From Pelodera strongyloides (lineage: Eukaryota > Nematoda > Chromadorea > Rhabditida > Rhabditidae), in assembly GCA_036852015.1 (NCBI GenBank), contig JAANDG010000064.1, forward strand, positions 62,001 through 126,000: 64,000 nucleotides of DNA, read 5' to 3'. The position numbers and the translations under genes are program-made. A model generated the notes under the pieces. It was not told the DNA's origin and searched no databases. It saw nothing but the letters and a program-made list of their open reading frames with translations. Below, one piece after another: positions 1 to 11,574 of this stretch. How positions within the stretch are numbered: the first letter of the stretch is position 1; the number at the start of each line of letters is the position of its first letter.

Positions 1-780
1 GAACGCACGATTCGGGGAGGGGGTGCAGATCTAGCGCGGCGCACCCCACCTTTTTTGGTGCGGCCCTGGAGCCAAGTTTCGCGGTGAAGTAGTCGCTCAC
101 CCGGGTGTCGGGAAAGGCTTCATTCCACTAATGTGCTTCTCAACACGCGTAAGATTTCCAAGTTCATTCGCAAATAAATATTTCCTAACAGAAATGTCTT
201 CCCATTGATCTAGAGTGGAGGCAACCTACAATACTTTTTAATACATTTATTTCTATGTTTCTTTATTTCTATGTATGCCTCAAAAATGAAATATTCTACA
301 GAATACAAAGGCTCGTGTGCCGCGCACAAGATAAGCGTCGCGCACCTACGTATGTACTACCCATACACTGAAAGCTTGGCCAGCGCGCAGCCTACACTGG
401 GGGGGGGGGGGGGGGGGGGTGGGCCGCCATGCGCACGGCCAAGTTTCACGTTGCATTCGGTAAATGAAGCACATGAAAGACAGTGTGCTACTTGTACGCC
501 AGAGGGAAAAGCGCATATAGAAATTAATAAAATTCTAACAAATAAATGATATCATTTACAGTCTACTTAGCTAACAAAACAAAAACCTACAAACATTATC
601 GTCGAGCCCAAGTGCACGAAAATACACGCACAAATTACATCGGAACACTGCATTTTGTTCGACGTCAAGCCGCGAAACCTATGATAAAAAGTTGCACATA
701 GTGGGAACACAATTGTCCAGTACACGCTCGAGACTACAAAACCACGTGTTATTCCGCTTTAAAAATATTTTCGAATATAC
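1..780. other. Left edge, no gene recognised
   Basis: No exon could be supported here, although the remaining exons of the chemoreceptor gene should lie to the left of its exon 2. Visible features are a run of 21 G at 399-419, which is also a likely sequencing weak point, and one end of a MITE (aaaaccacgtgttattccgc followed by TTTAAA) at about 737-760. The same end motif recurs near 967, 4265 and 41720. Confidence 0.6.
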
Positions 781-3700
781 CTGTATGCAAATGAAACTGC
801 CAACGCCGGAAAGGAACCTGTCATAGCTGACATTCCTACTCCAAATAGTGTAGTACATACTTGGGTCCCATAATTTGTACAAACTCCATGGTAGAAAGAT
901 ACGAGAACGGGCCCGACGAGCATGAAACTGAACATAAATTTAAAAATAAGAAGAAATAAGTGAAAACGTAAAGCGGTATGACATGTGGTTTTGAAATGTA
1001 ATAATAGTTTATTGGTAATGAAACAGCACAAATAAGAGCATGCACAATAATACAAATAGTTACGAGGCATAAGACTCGGCAGTTCATTTATATAGATCAA
1101 AAACAAGAGTGGGCCTAAAACGGTGCCTTGTGGGACACCAGACTTTGGTACGAGACCTTTAGAAAATGATGAATTAATTTTAACAAACGAAATTCTATTG
1201 GATAAAAATGCATTCAGCCACCTCAGCAACATATCAGAGAATCCAAATAGCTTACATTTTTCTAAAGGTTTTGAATGGACCACTTTATCGAATGCTTTTC
1301 TAAAATCGAAATAAACACAATCGATATGTTTTCTATTGCCGATATGTATTTGCCAATCGGAAATTACTTGGAGCAGTTGCGTAGTATGCGTAGCATACTG
1401 TACATTGCTGAAGTTACCTCTAAAAACTGACCGAATGGAATAAGAAAGAATCGATTCCATAACTCGACAAATAGGAGAAGTTAAAGTAACAGGACGGTAA
1501 TTTTCAGGGTTTGTTTTTGACCCCTTTTTATGGAGAGGGATTACAAATCCTTGTTTCCATTACATTGGCAAGGTCGCTTCATAATAAGAGGTACTGAATA
1601 TTATAGATAAAGGTATTGACAATGCGATGGAAGTTTTTTTCATAAAAAACTGATTAATTCCTTCTAACGAAAAAGAGAACTTATTGGGTAAATGTGAAAG
1701 TACTTTTGCTACGTTAGCGCAATCAAAACGAAAAAAGGTCTCAAATGAAGGTAATGAGGCATATGAATTGGAAATAGTATTGTTATCTATACTATAGTTT
1801 GTTCCAAAAATAGACGCAAAGAGTTCTGACTTTTCGTCGTCGCCCGTGTAAATATTGCCATTACGAGATAAGGCCGGTAGAGATATATCTGATTTCAGTT
1901 TTCGTCGAACAAACTTGTGGATCTCTAAGAAAGATCCACTTGAAAGACCGTCATTGCGATTTTTGATATGCTCTCTCTTAAGCACATTGACTTTCTTTTG
2001 CAAATTGTTATACAAAAAACGCAACAACTTATCAGAACTTTTCTTATACAAACTCCAAAGTTTTCTCTTTTCCTTATCAAGTTTTTTGATTGGAGCAGGG
2101 TATAATATACGATTTTGGTTTCTTTCCGATCTTTTGACATCTTTTGACAATTGGGCATCATTAATGGCAACATTGCAATGTGTAACAAACAAATCATAAA
2201 ACGACTGGAGGGAAGTGCAAGAATTTGCGAGCTCGGACCACTGAATACTAGATAAATATGCATTTATACTATCAAAGTTTCCTTTACGATAATTTATGTA
2301 TTCGTTGGTCTTTTGCTCTCCAGAATAACCAGTAACAAGTAATGACTCAAAGTAAACTGAAAAATGGTCAGAAAATAATGGGCTTTCTTCAACACAGACA
2401 TTTATGTAATTACTTGGCGCATCTGTCAGTATTAAATCTAGTACTGTAGCTCTACCAGAATGACAAATTCTAGTTGAATGCTCGACAATCTGTGAAAAAC
2501 CATTATCTTGTGAGAAGTTGAGAAACAACCTAGAACATATACAGTTCTTAGACAATGAAAAAGTAGTCCAGTCAATTGACGGAAAATTCAGGTCTCCTAG
2601 AATTGTGGTTTTACCCACTACAACATAGTCACTTACTATTTCTAACAGGATACTAGTACCAGCAGAATTAAGACCTGGTGGTCTGTAGACTAAAATGTAC
2701 CGTTGTTTATTGGTTTTAGAAAAAATATACATCAATTACCATAATTTCAAAACATTTAACGATAGTCTGGTTTTGCGAATTAATCTGCTGATGAGAAATA
2801 GACTGCGAGAATACTTCAACACAAGAAAAGCGATTTTTATATATAAATAGTAAACCACCACCAGAGCTACCACTTCTATCCAGTCTAAAATGTGAATATT
2901 CGGTTGAAGAAACAAAGCCTGGTGGTTGCTTGTCTGTTAACCAAGTTTCAACTAGGAAACAAAATTCAATACCATGCGAGTTCAAATGATTAAACAATAG
3001 AGAAACATCTGGGTAAGAGATCGAACGTTCAGTAACATTGCCTTAAGCGAACTATTTCTTTGGGTACCTTGGGAATTGCACCCTCGGGTATATTGGTCTC
3101 GTGAATGTGAGGCAGGGGCCGAATGTGGTAATAGATAATTTTTACTTAGAGACGACAGAGAATTAGAGCAAGAGATTTCGTTTAATTTTACACCAAGTCC
3201 CTCGAATTCCTAAGCAACCATTGGGGTAGGATTGTGTTGATATTGGTGGAAGGTTTTAGGAAATTTGTTGCATAGGACGTCAAGGTTATTGTTGTAAAAA
3301 TAAACACTCTTTCCAATCTCTTTGTTCTTTTCCCAAACCAACTTGCGCAACTGATGATGGAGCTCCAATTCGGGACGAGTCATGTCCCTCCTGGCTTGGA
3401 CTCGTCGTCCCTTTGGTGTCCATTTCTCCGTCTTCAGTTCCTTGAATCGTGAGCCAAATCCTTTGAGAACAGCGTCCCTTGCAGTTACCGAATTGAGTTG
3501 AATCTTAAAGGGTCTAACTGCACCAGGGTACGATTGGACCCTCCACGCCCGCACAAACGAGTTCCCTTGGCCGGCAGCCTCACAGAGGCTCCTAGCGAAG
3601 GCGATCTCGTCTGCATTAGGGTCCTGTTCAGTACTCTGCGGGTCCTGCTCGGGTAACTGTTCAAGAACCAAGAGGTTCTGCTTCTGCACAAAAGCTGCTG

Positions 3701-4635
3701 AAGGGTTGACGTCACCTGATGTAAAGACTGAATATTGGGACTACAGAGGCCATATTCACCAACACGCAGGGAGCATTTCCTGGCCTGCCTATAGCTTTCC
3801 TTACACGATAAATTCCCTTATCGATAAAATTTCACGATAAAAAATGATCGTGCACGAGTTCTGACCGCAATACGCGCATTTTTATCGTGTCGTGTAAGCT
3901 ACAGTTATGTGCACGATAAATTTTTTCGCTCATATCGTGTAAGCGCGCATACTGCCCAGGAAGCTAAAGAGTCCGTAGTAAGTGCGAGATCAGAGGCCAT
4001 ATTCACCACTCCGATTCCCTCGGGGAAATAGTCCCTGGGGACAGACAATAGCATTCTAATGTGAGATACGCAGAGAAAAAGACGGGGAATTCCCCATGGG
4101 GAATTGAGTGGTGAATATGGCCTCAGAAGAGATTCAGAGCGCTCGTGAGCCTAGGGAGGGCTCCCTGTGTGTTGATGAATACTCCCCATTCCCAATATGA
4201 AATGTTCCCGTCTGTGCCGGAAGGGCACTCACGGCGACATATTACATGGGAATGCAGTCCGCATGCGTTTCAAAACCACGTATCATGCCGCTTTAAGACT
4301 GAATGTCAATAATACATTAAAGTGATTAATAAAGGTTGAATTGAAGCACAAGACCTCGGAACGTATTCTAATTTTTCATTATTTTATAATAACAAAGTCA
4401 AATATAGAGCTTACCTTGGCACAGTGAGCGGTAAAGTTAGTGATGATAGAATATCGACTAGAGCTAGTGATATTAGAGATATCGAATAAGCGCGTAAGTT
4501 ACGCGGTGTGTGGAATAATAAAAGATATAACAAAGTCACATTGGCAACTATAGAAAAGGTGTAAATAATGTAAAAAGAAGCGTGTACTAATGAGTGAAGC
4601 AGAGAATCTTCTTCATGTTCATGGTCATGATCCAT
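781..4635 (-). CDS. Nematode-type seven-transmembrane chemoreceptor, first two exons
   Basis: Partial G-protein-coupled chemoreceptor of the nematode srd/str/srh kind, presumed to act in the ciliary membrane of sensory neurons. Exon 1 is 4635-4415: an ATG followed by acidic, His-rich MDHDHEHEED, then TM1 (FYIIYTFSIVANVTLLYLLL), the TPRNLRAYSISL loop and the start of TM2, ending at a ggtaagc donor. Exon 2 is 927-781: it follows a ttatgttcag acceptor, joins in phase, carries GPVLVSFYHGVCTNYG and VCTTLFG, and ends SFAYR before gtatatt. The spaced Gly-Cys/Val-Cys pair and the SF-YR end match these receptor families from general knowledge; the exact family is inferred. An upstream in-frame ATG at 4728 was not used because it lies in a MITE. 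Exons for TM4-7 are outside the window or unseen. The intron (928-4414) holds a CR1-like LINE and nested MITEs. Confidence 0.8.
1062..2997 (-). pseudogene. CR1-like ORF2: endonuclease and truncated RT, broken
   Basis: The endonuclease starts near 2997 (FCFLVETWLTDKQPPG, then SGGGLLFIYKN). A frameshift near 2720 passes it to a second frame with YRPPG, ILGDLNFPSIDW and SDHFSVYFES. An in-frame TAA at 1560-1562 follows, after which the same frame continues into the RT (IPLHKKG, NYRPVTLTS, FDFRKAFDKV, SGVPQGTVLGPLL). The order APE endonuclease then RT is that of CR1/L2-type elements. Because of the frameshift, stop and missing YADD, this copy cannot encode an active enzyme. Confidence 0.85.
3210..3689 (-). 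pseudogene. CR1-like ORF1 fragment
   Basis: A 159-residue open frame resembling the C-terminal half of CR1-type ORF1 proteins, which bind the element RNA. Visible are the run RPFKIQLNSVTARDAVLKGF and a basic stretch RRVQARRDMTRPELELHHQL, matching the usual RP-K-V-L / DLT-E-x-LR arrangement of such proteins. No zinc knuckle is visible. It precedes the endonuclease piece in the right order and on the same strand. A fragment of an old copy; function is not expected. Confidence 0.6.
3743..4190. repeat. Nested palindromic MITEs (three layers)
   Basis: An outer element has matching inverted ends (ggccatattcaccaacacgc near 3745 against gtgtgttgatgaatactcc near 4170). Inside it sit two later insertions. 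One is at 3800-3943, with perfect CTTACACGATA / TATCGTGTAAG ends. The other is at 3993-4124, with gaggccatattcaccact / gtggtgaatatggcctc ends. A second copy of the inner 3993-4124 family occurs at 51185-51316. Confidence 0.75.
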
Positions 4636-4658
4636 ACTGAATAGAAAATTGATTATTT

Positions 4659-4830
4659 TTAAAGCCGTATTGTACCTATTTTGGAAACTCTGCATATATG
4701 ATACGAATTTCGTATGTATCCTATGCAAATTTTTGGTACCCGTCGGGCGAGCTTCGGCACAAACTTCGCATAGGATACATAGGAAATGCGTATCATACGC
4801 AAATTTCCAGTAGGTACTATACGGCTTTAA
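4659..4830. repeat. Palindromic MITE, TTAA-bounded (family K copy 1)
   Basis: A 172-bp element bounded by TTAA at both ends, with inverted arms containing gtatcctatgcaaattt and cgcataggatacatagg. Other copies or relatives are at about 27690-27827, 39528-39694 and 62578-62727. This copy lies only about 24 bp upstream of the chemoreceptor ATG, so it occupies the expected promoter or 5'UTR. Confidence 0.75.
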
Positions 4831-5639
4831 TCATTGTTTGACCGCACATTGACCGCACGCTATATAGGAAACGGAGGAACCCATTTGGCGACGGTTTTTG
4901 TGGCCTTGGTGTTTTTTTATGACCTATATGGTTCCTATCTATATGAAAAAAAATGAAAAAAAGAAGAAGGATTTGTTTCTTTTTGTTGTTTTCAAATAGG
5001 GGGGGGGGGAAATAAAGCTAATAGCTTCAGCGCAAATAACTAACGTTACAAATCAAAAGACGCCCAACTCAAATTTACTCAATTGTCGAGGAGCTATACG
5101 AAAAACCAGCACTTAAAGCTCACTCAACTGTGGAAATGCGCATTGAAATAAATAAACTTTACAAAAATGGTTTTGGTTGAATGATTGTATGTGTCATCTT
5201 TTTGTAATGAGACCTAGACTAGAAACGAAAAAAAAGGGAAAATTAGCTAATTCACACGTGTGCTCTTTGATATTTGATGTTGAAGATGTGCTGCAAGCTA
5301 CACAGTCTCAGCTCAACCTGATTGTGAAATGAATACAACGGATTGCGTTGAGGAAACGTAGTCGGTCGGCTCACAGTGGGCACGTGGGCCGCACACCCGT
5401 CGCCCAGTTCTACGAAAAGATAATTAAAAAGTGTGGGCCGCTAGTGCGCCAGGGACGCGACCGCCTCTTACACCCAGTGGCACGGACAAAATTTTCCCAT
5501 GCTTCAAATGTTGGCGCACTCCTGGAGCACCCTTCCGCACTCTAGTTGTGCGTCCCTAGTTGTGCGATATATGCGGACCTTTTTTTTGTGCACAATGCAC
5601 CATTTTTTACCTCACTTGCACACAACATTATATAAACAA
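4831..5639. other. Intergenic gap between the channel 3' end and the chemoreceptor
   Basis: No exon, promoter motif or repeat with clear boundaries was recognised. The stretch has short poly-A/T and poly-G runs (for example ten G near 5000). It separates the DEG/ENaC polyadenylation signal (5640) from the upstream side of the chemoreceptor; both genes are on the minus strand. Confidence 0.5.
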
Positions 5640-5645
5640 TTTATT
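5640..5645 (-). terminator. AATAAA polyadenylation signal of the DEG/ENaC gene
   Basis: TTTATT on the plus strand, i.e. AATAAA on the minus strand, lies 50 nt downstream of the TGA stop (5696-5698) of the channel gene. It is the first such hexamer after the stop, at a spacing normal for a short nematode 3'UTR. Confidence 0.7.
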
Positions 5646-5695
5646 CTCGGCGCTGCAATTCTACCCAATCGATAATGAAGTTTGAACTACGGTAA

Positions 5696-8600
5696 TCAGT
5701 CGTCTTTTCCTTTTGTGGAGTTATTGTTTTCGTTGCCGTGAGGCTGAAATTACAAAAAAATTTTTCCGGTGCTTATTTATGGTATCAAATTCTTCGTTTC
5801 AACTGTAAATTCAACATTCTTCACTGTTATCCATTGCATTATTTAGTGAAATAGATGTTTATTATATGCATTATCTTTGAAATTTTGATTTGAATTCGAA
5901 TTGAATCCAGTTTGAACGAACATATGTGAAAATCGGCGCAGGAAAAGAAAAAAAGGTTCTTCCTACATTCGTCAGGTTTTCGTGAAACTATTCTCGGTGA
6001 ACTAGCGAGAATCTGGCGAATTCTGGATGCGTGGCGAGAGTTTGGCGCACATGGGTTTCTTCGCCGCGCACAATGTCAGTGTGCCATCTTCTGGATAATT
6101 GACCTACCGTATCCTTATTTTCCTTCTTCTCCTCGTGCCCGCCCTCATCGCCACTTTCCATTTCGTCAAGGTCCTTTTTGATGTCGTCCAAGTCCTATAA
6201 TTGGAAAAGTTAAACAAAACATTTAGCTTTCTCTTCGTAAGAGCATATAAACATAATGCGATTGGGCCTATACCTAAGCTACCCGCTTGTGCTAGCTTAT
6301 TGGTCCTCAAGCTTATGATTGTGGCTTTCTTTGGACAAAATTTACACAAGTAACAGAGATAATGGTTGTTCTTGTGGAAGCACCTTGAACATGGAACACA
6401 GCAGTAATTTGAATGCAGGATCCATCCAGAAATCGTCAAGTAAAATATTAAAATAAAAGCCACAAGATGCAGTACCTTCATTCTATGATCACTGTTGATG
6501 AACTCTTCCCGATTCGTGTGAATTAACATATTTCGGCCTCCTCCAATGTATAGACAGATGATCACGATCAGACCACACACCTGAAAACAACTTCTTTTAT
6601 AAAAAAAAATATATTTTACGGCTCAGGAGCGTAAGTTAATCAAAGGGAGTTCAATACGGTGCGCAAAGCTCGTCAGATGTTCTAAGTAAGCAGAGTTAGC
6701 GAAGAGTTCCAGAATTGCTCGAAGCTGTCAAACCAGGACTAGAACAAGTGGCCGTATGCAGGAACAGCGGGAACCTCCCAGATTGGGAGAATTTGTTTTT
6801 GTGTATCTCTGATTCGTGTGATCCCTTTCTGTCTCTCACCTCCCACTGATAGATGGGAGCATATTCCCGGGTGCTACGACGATGTCCGCCTTCACGCGGT
6901 GCAGCACGACAGTCCAAGGACTGCAAAGGACATCTACCCACCTTCTCCGGACACCAGTTCGGAAGATCACTCGCGAGATCACTCTCACCCTCACCTTCCC
7001 TCACTTCTCCTCAACATCACTTTTTTCTACTAAGGGACAGCCCGATTTGGCTGGTCTGTCCCGATTACTACTTCTTCAAGCCGGAGACGTCGAAGAAAAC
7101 CCAGGCCCAACCACAACAACATGGCTATGCACCACATGCAAACGCAAAGCTAACACCAACTGCGTGCAATGCTCTACATGTCGAAACTGGGTTCACACCA
7201 AAAGCATCTGCAGCGGGTTGCAGTCAGTGTCACAATACACCCAGGCAACCTTCGCCTGTCCATCCTGCGCTCACTCCACTCGCACACCGCCGGCCCCAAC
7301 GATATCAGTCATCACACCCGCTCTACCGACACCTGTCACAGACCTCGCGGTCTAAGACCTCGCGGTCAAAGGGAGCAAACGTCTCTTGCAACTCCTCTAA
7401 CATCGGCCCTTCGGACATCAGAATCCTGCAATACAACTGCAATGGTATCGCCGGCAAAACGACGGAGATCCTCGACATCCTCACTCGAAGGAAAATCGAC
7501 ATCGTCGTTCTACAGGAAACCAAACTATCTGCAAGATCGAAGTCGCCGGTCTTACCAGGTTACGCTCTGATACTCAAGGATCGCAACGGACCCAACCCTG
7601 GTGGAGGCCTTCTAACAGGAATCAGCCATGAGTTGAACTACTCCGTCATCCCCTCACCTGCTGACGCGCATCTGGAGTCTCTCACAATTCGCGTTACGGA
7701 TGCTAAAGGACAACCTCTGACCATCTCAAATATCTACATCCCACCAGCAAGCTCATGCGCCCCGGGATACGAGGCTGACATCTCTCACTTCCTCCGCAAC
7801 AGCGATAACTCAATAGTGCTGGGAGATTTCAATGCCCACGACGCTTCCTGGTACTCCAGCAACTCAGACACCCGCGGTACCGTCATTGCAGACGCCATCG
7901 ATGCACACGACTTCGCAGCTGTGAATCGAGACTGCCCAACACGCACTCCCTCCAACGGTCGCCCAACCTCTCCGGACATCACCGTCTGCGCTCTTGAACT
8001 CCTCCCTCAAGTCAACTGGAAGACCATCACCTCGGGCAGCTCCGACCACCTCCCCATCATCACCGAGCTCGTCGGCTCCAAGTACATCCGAACACACCGC
8101 AACCAGACCTTCGCTAACTTTGGCAAGGCTGACTGGATTCGCTTCAAGAGACTGGTGGAAGAAAAACTCGAGGCCTACCCTATCCCTAGCTTACCCGCCC
8201 CACAAGCTGAGCCCTTCCTACGGAAGATCCTGCAATCTATACCTCGCGGTCGAGTACACAAAAGGGTATCGGCGCTCTCACCGGAGATTCTCGACTGGAT
8301 GGCCCAACGCGACGCTCTCAGGGAAGACGACCCCTCCTCTCCGGACATCGCCTCGCTCAACATCAAGATCCGAAGGGCAACCGACAAAAACAAACGTGAC
8401 ACATGGAGACAGTTCATGGAGGAGTTTGACCCAAAACGGGACGCCAACAAGCTTTGGAAGACCATCAAAATGCTTAACGACAAGGGCAGACCTCCACCAA
8501 ACTGCGCGGTCGAATTTGGCAACAATATGGTCACCGAGTCCAACAACATCGCCAACTGCTTCAACAAAGGTTTCACCCGACCCGTTGAATACTCCACGGA

Positions 8601-11540
8601 CAAGGGCAATAGGAAAATACGCAGACACACTCAAGAACTGTCCACCCAAGACTTCGAAGACTTCACAACAACAGAAGTCGGAACGGCCATCAGGAGATCC
8701 AAGAAATCACGTGCCATCGGCCCTGACGGACTCGCACCCGTCATGCTCCATCATCTGGGCAAACGAGGCTTAGCAGCAGTCACCCACATTATCAACGACT
8801 CCCTCAGAAGCTGCAGGATACCGATGATATGGAAATCATCCATCATACTCCCCCTTCTGAAGCCAGGCAAAGAAGCAACGAACGGCTCGGGATATCGTCC
8901 AATCTCTCTGCTATCACCCATTGCCAAAATAATGGAACGTCTCCTCCTGGAAGTCATAAGACCACACATGCAACCTGCGGCTCACCAACACGGTTTCACC
9001 TCCGGTAGATCAACCACGACTGCGCTTCACACTCTTTCCGAGGACATCGCAGAAGGTTTCAACCAAAAGAAACCAGCCAGTCGCACCGTTCTCATGGCCA
9101 TTGACATGTCGAAGGCCTTCGACAGCCTCGACATCCACAAGCTCACAGACCTGGTGCTCAAGACGGACACTCCCGACTACGCCAAGAAGTGGCTGGCCAA
9201 CTATCTCAGAGGCAGAACAGCACGGACCACCTTCAGAGAAGCCACCTCCAAAGCTGGACAAATTCGAAGCGGAGTTCCACAGGGTAGCGCTCTATCACCT
9301 ACCCTCTTCAACTTATACCTCAAGGACCTCCCGGACCACCAACACAAGGTCAAGGTCATATCTTATGCCGACGACATAACCGTATGGGCCTCTGAACCCA
9401 CCATCTCGACTGCGGCTGACCATCTTCGAGCTGCTCTTCCAGTAATTGAAGACTTCTTGAAGACGCGCAAGCTCTCCATCTCCCCTGCTAAAAGCCAACT
9501 GATGCTCCTCACGCCATTCAGCAAGGAGTACCGGACTACCCTCAACATAACCGTTGGAAACGTCCTGGTCCCTACAGTCAACACTGCCAAGATACTGGGC
9601 GTCACCTACGACACGATGTTCACATTCAGTCAACATGCCAGAGGAGTCGCTGCCCGCATCACCCAACGCAACAACGTGCTCAAGGCCTTAGCAGGAAGCA
9701 CATGGGGTAACCAGAAGGAAACGCTACGCCTCACCTACAAGGCTATCTCCCAAGCAGTGTATGCCTATGCAGCCCCAGCCTGGTCCAGCTTCGTCTCCAC
9801 CTCCGCCATTGACTCGATCCAGCGTGCCCAGAATGCAGCCCTCAGAACCATCACAGGGAACCACAAAATGGCAGACATCGATCACCTCCACTCAGAGGCA
9901 AAGATAATGCAAGTCCGCAGCCATCTGGACATGCTCTCCGCTCAATTCCTCGCTCGCCCCTCTGATCCGAGCCACGCCTGTCACGGAATCCTGCAGAAGC
10001 CCCTTCCGCCTCGCAACATGAAAGCGAGCACCCGCATGGCCCATAAGAACACGGTCATGGCAGCTATCGCAGGAGCCTCCGACCCAAGCTGCGCAAAGGC
10101 AGTCGCCGGCGCAGTCCACACCATAGCAGTCGCCGAGGAAAAACGCACACTCAAGCCACCCGCCATCCTGGGGGGAGACCGCCACCAGACATCCACAAAG
10201 AAGAAGCAGATCTTCCGCGAAACGTCAGATGCACCCTCAGCCAACTCCGCTCCGGTCACAGCAGATTCACGAACCACTACCTCCATCGTGTTGACGACAG
10301 CGTTCCAGACTCCTGCCCAGATTGTGGAAACAGCCCCCACGACGTCCACCACCTCTTCACATGCCCCGCCCACCCCACGACGCTCATTCCTACCAATTTA
10401 TGGAATCAGCCACGGGAAGTGGCAACATTTTTAGGCCTCTTATAGCCCATCTCGCGAGGATGATCAACCACGCTGGCTGCCTCCGGCAACAACAACAACA
10501 GCATATTCCCGGTGTTGGTGCATACGGCCACATATGACAAATTGTTCGAAGCTGTCAGACCAGGACCAGAAGATATGATTTACCTTCCCCGTGCCGAATG
10601 GAGAACATTTGGACTCAGAAAAGAACTTGAAGCTAATATTTAGGGGTGGTCACACCGTTTAGTTCAGCTAAGAAATCCACACATAATTTCATTCTCTGAT
10701 AAATTTTGTCTAATCCTCTACATGAACAATGTAATATTAAAAAAAATACCTCGACAACGGAAATGATGGAGAGTCCCAGCCAGAGTCCAGCCTGTCCTCC
10801 GAGATCGTTTAGAACAGAAGAAACCTAGGATTGCGAATATTAGGGATAAGAATTTGCATATAATACATGCAAATGCATTCGCACAGCATAGGTTGCACAA
10901 ACCTCTTCAAACCCATTCCTTATAAATATGAGGACTAGAGTCACAATGGGCTCTGTGGTCCAACTATCGTTGAAACTCGTTGAATCGTAACTATAAACCT
11001 ATCGTTGAAACTCGTTGAATCGTAACTATAAACAGTTCGTTTTACTAGGAATCACTATTGTCTAGATTGGACTTCTATTACGTAATTAGCATGGATTCAT
11101 ATGGAATATAAGGAGCTCTCCACAGGGAGCAGGCATGGCCACGCCCTCTGGAGTCTGACCCCGTTTGACTCTAGTTCGCGACCCGATCTGATCTACAAAG
11201 GTTGGCAGACCCTAAAAACTGCTGTGTTCCTGCTGAGCCCTAGCGGCTGAAGAAGTGGTGGTACGGAGCGTCGGAGTGACCAGCGACGAGAGGGAGAAGA
11301 AACCTCAGTCGTCGGGTGGTGGTAGCGCGGCCTGGAGCCCCCCATTTCCCCCGCGGACTCGTCAACGACTGAAGACTCCAGATCTACTGCCTTACACTCT
11401 TGACTCAATAAATAGTGTTTGGAATACTGTGTGTTTGTCAAAGTTCTGGAACCTCCGGGAACCAGAATATGGCGACCGTTGCACGTACTGTGAATTGTTT
11501 ATAAGTACTATTCTTATTGCGTTTAAACCGTTAACCCGCT

Positions 11541-11574
<34 letters not shown>

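Larger units (their letters stand above)
1062..3720 (-). mobile_element. Decayed CR1-like non-LTR retrotransposon
   Basis: A LINE fragment inside the chemoreceptor intron. In minus-strand order it has an ORF1-like piece, an APE endonuclease and the first half of an RT. The copy stops abruptly just after the SGVPQGTVLGPLLF motif near 1062, so the catalytic YADD block and C-terminus are missing. LINE copies usually lose their 5' end, so loss of the 3' half suggests a later deletion or replacement; a MITE end at about 967-997 lies just beyond. No target-site duplication could be defined. Confidence 0.85.
6871..10499 (+). mobile_element. Near full-length 2A-containing APE-type LINE
   Basis: A 3.63-kb non-LTR retrotransposon on the plus strand, inside a DEG/ENaC intron and opposite to that gene. 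Its limits are set by a 13-bp target duplication, and it ends in (CAA)n. Order: 11-nt leader, ATG, basic leader peptide, 2A motif, PHD-like zinc finger, APE endonuclease, RT, and a C-terminal Cys/His motif. This layout fits the Jockey/CR1 group of APE-type LINEs; 2A at the N-terminus is known in some LINEs of other animals. The reading frame moves from frame 3 to 1 and back to 3, so this copy is either slightly broken or uses recoding. Confidence 0.93.

Noticed and set aside
399..419. 21-G homopolymer (and a 12-G run near 61270) as a regulatory G-rich element
   Set aside because: Simple homopolymers with no surrounding G-tract pattern; more likely sequence noise or a neutral run.
6853..6881. 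The upstream Met at 6853 as the start of the LINE endonuclease-RT protein
   Set aside because: The target duplication places the element's first base at 6871, so this Met is in the host MITE; the frame is merely open by chance.
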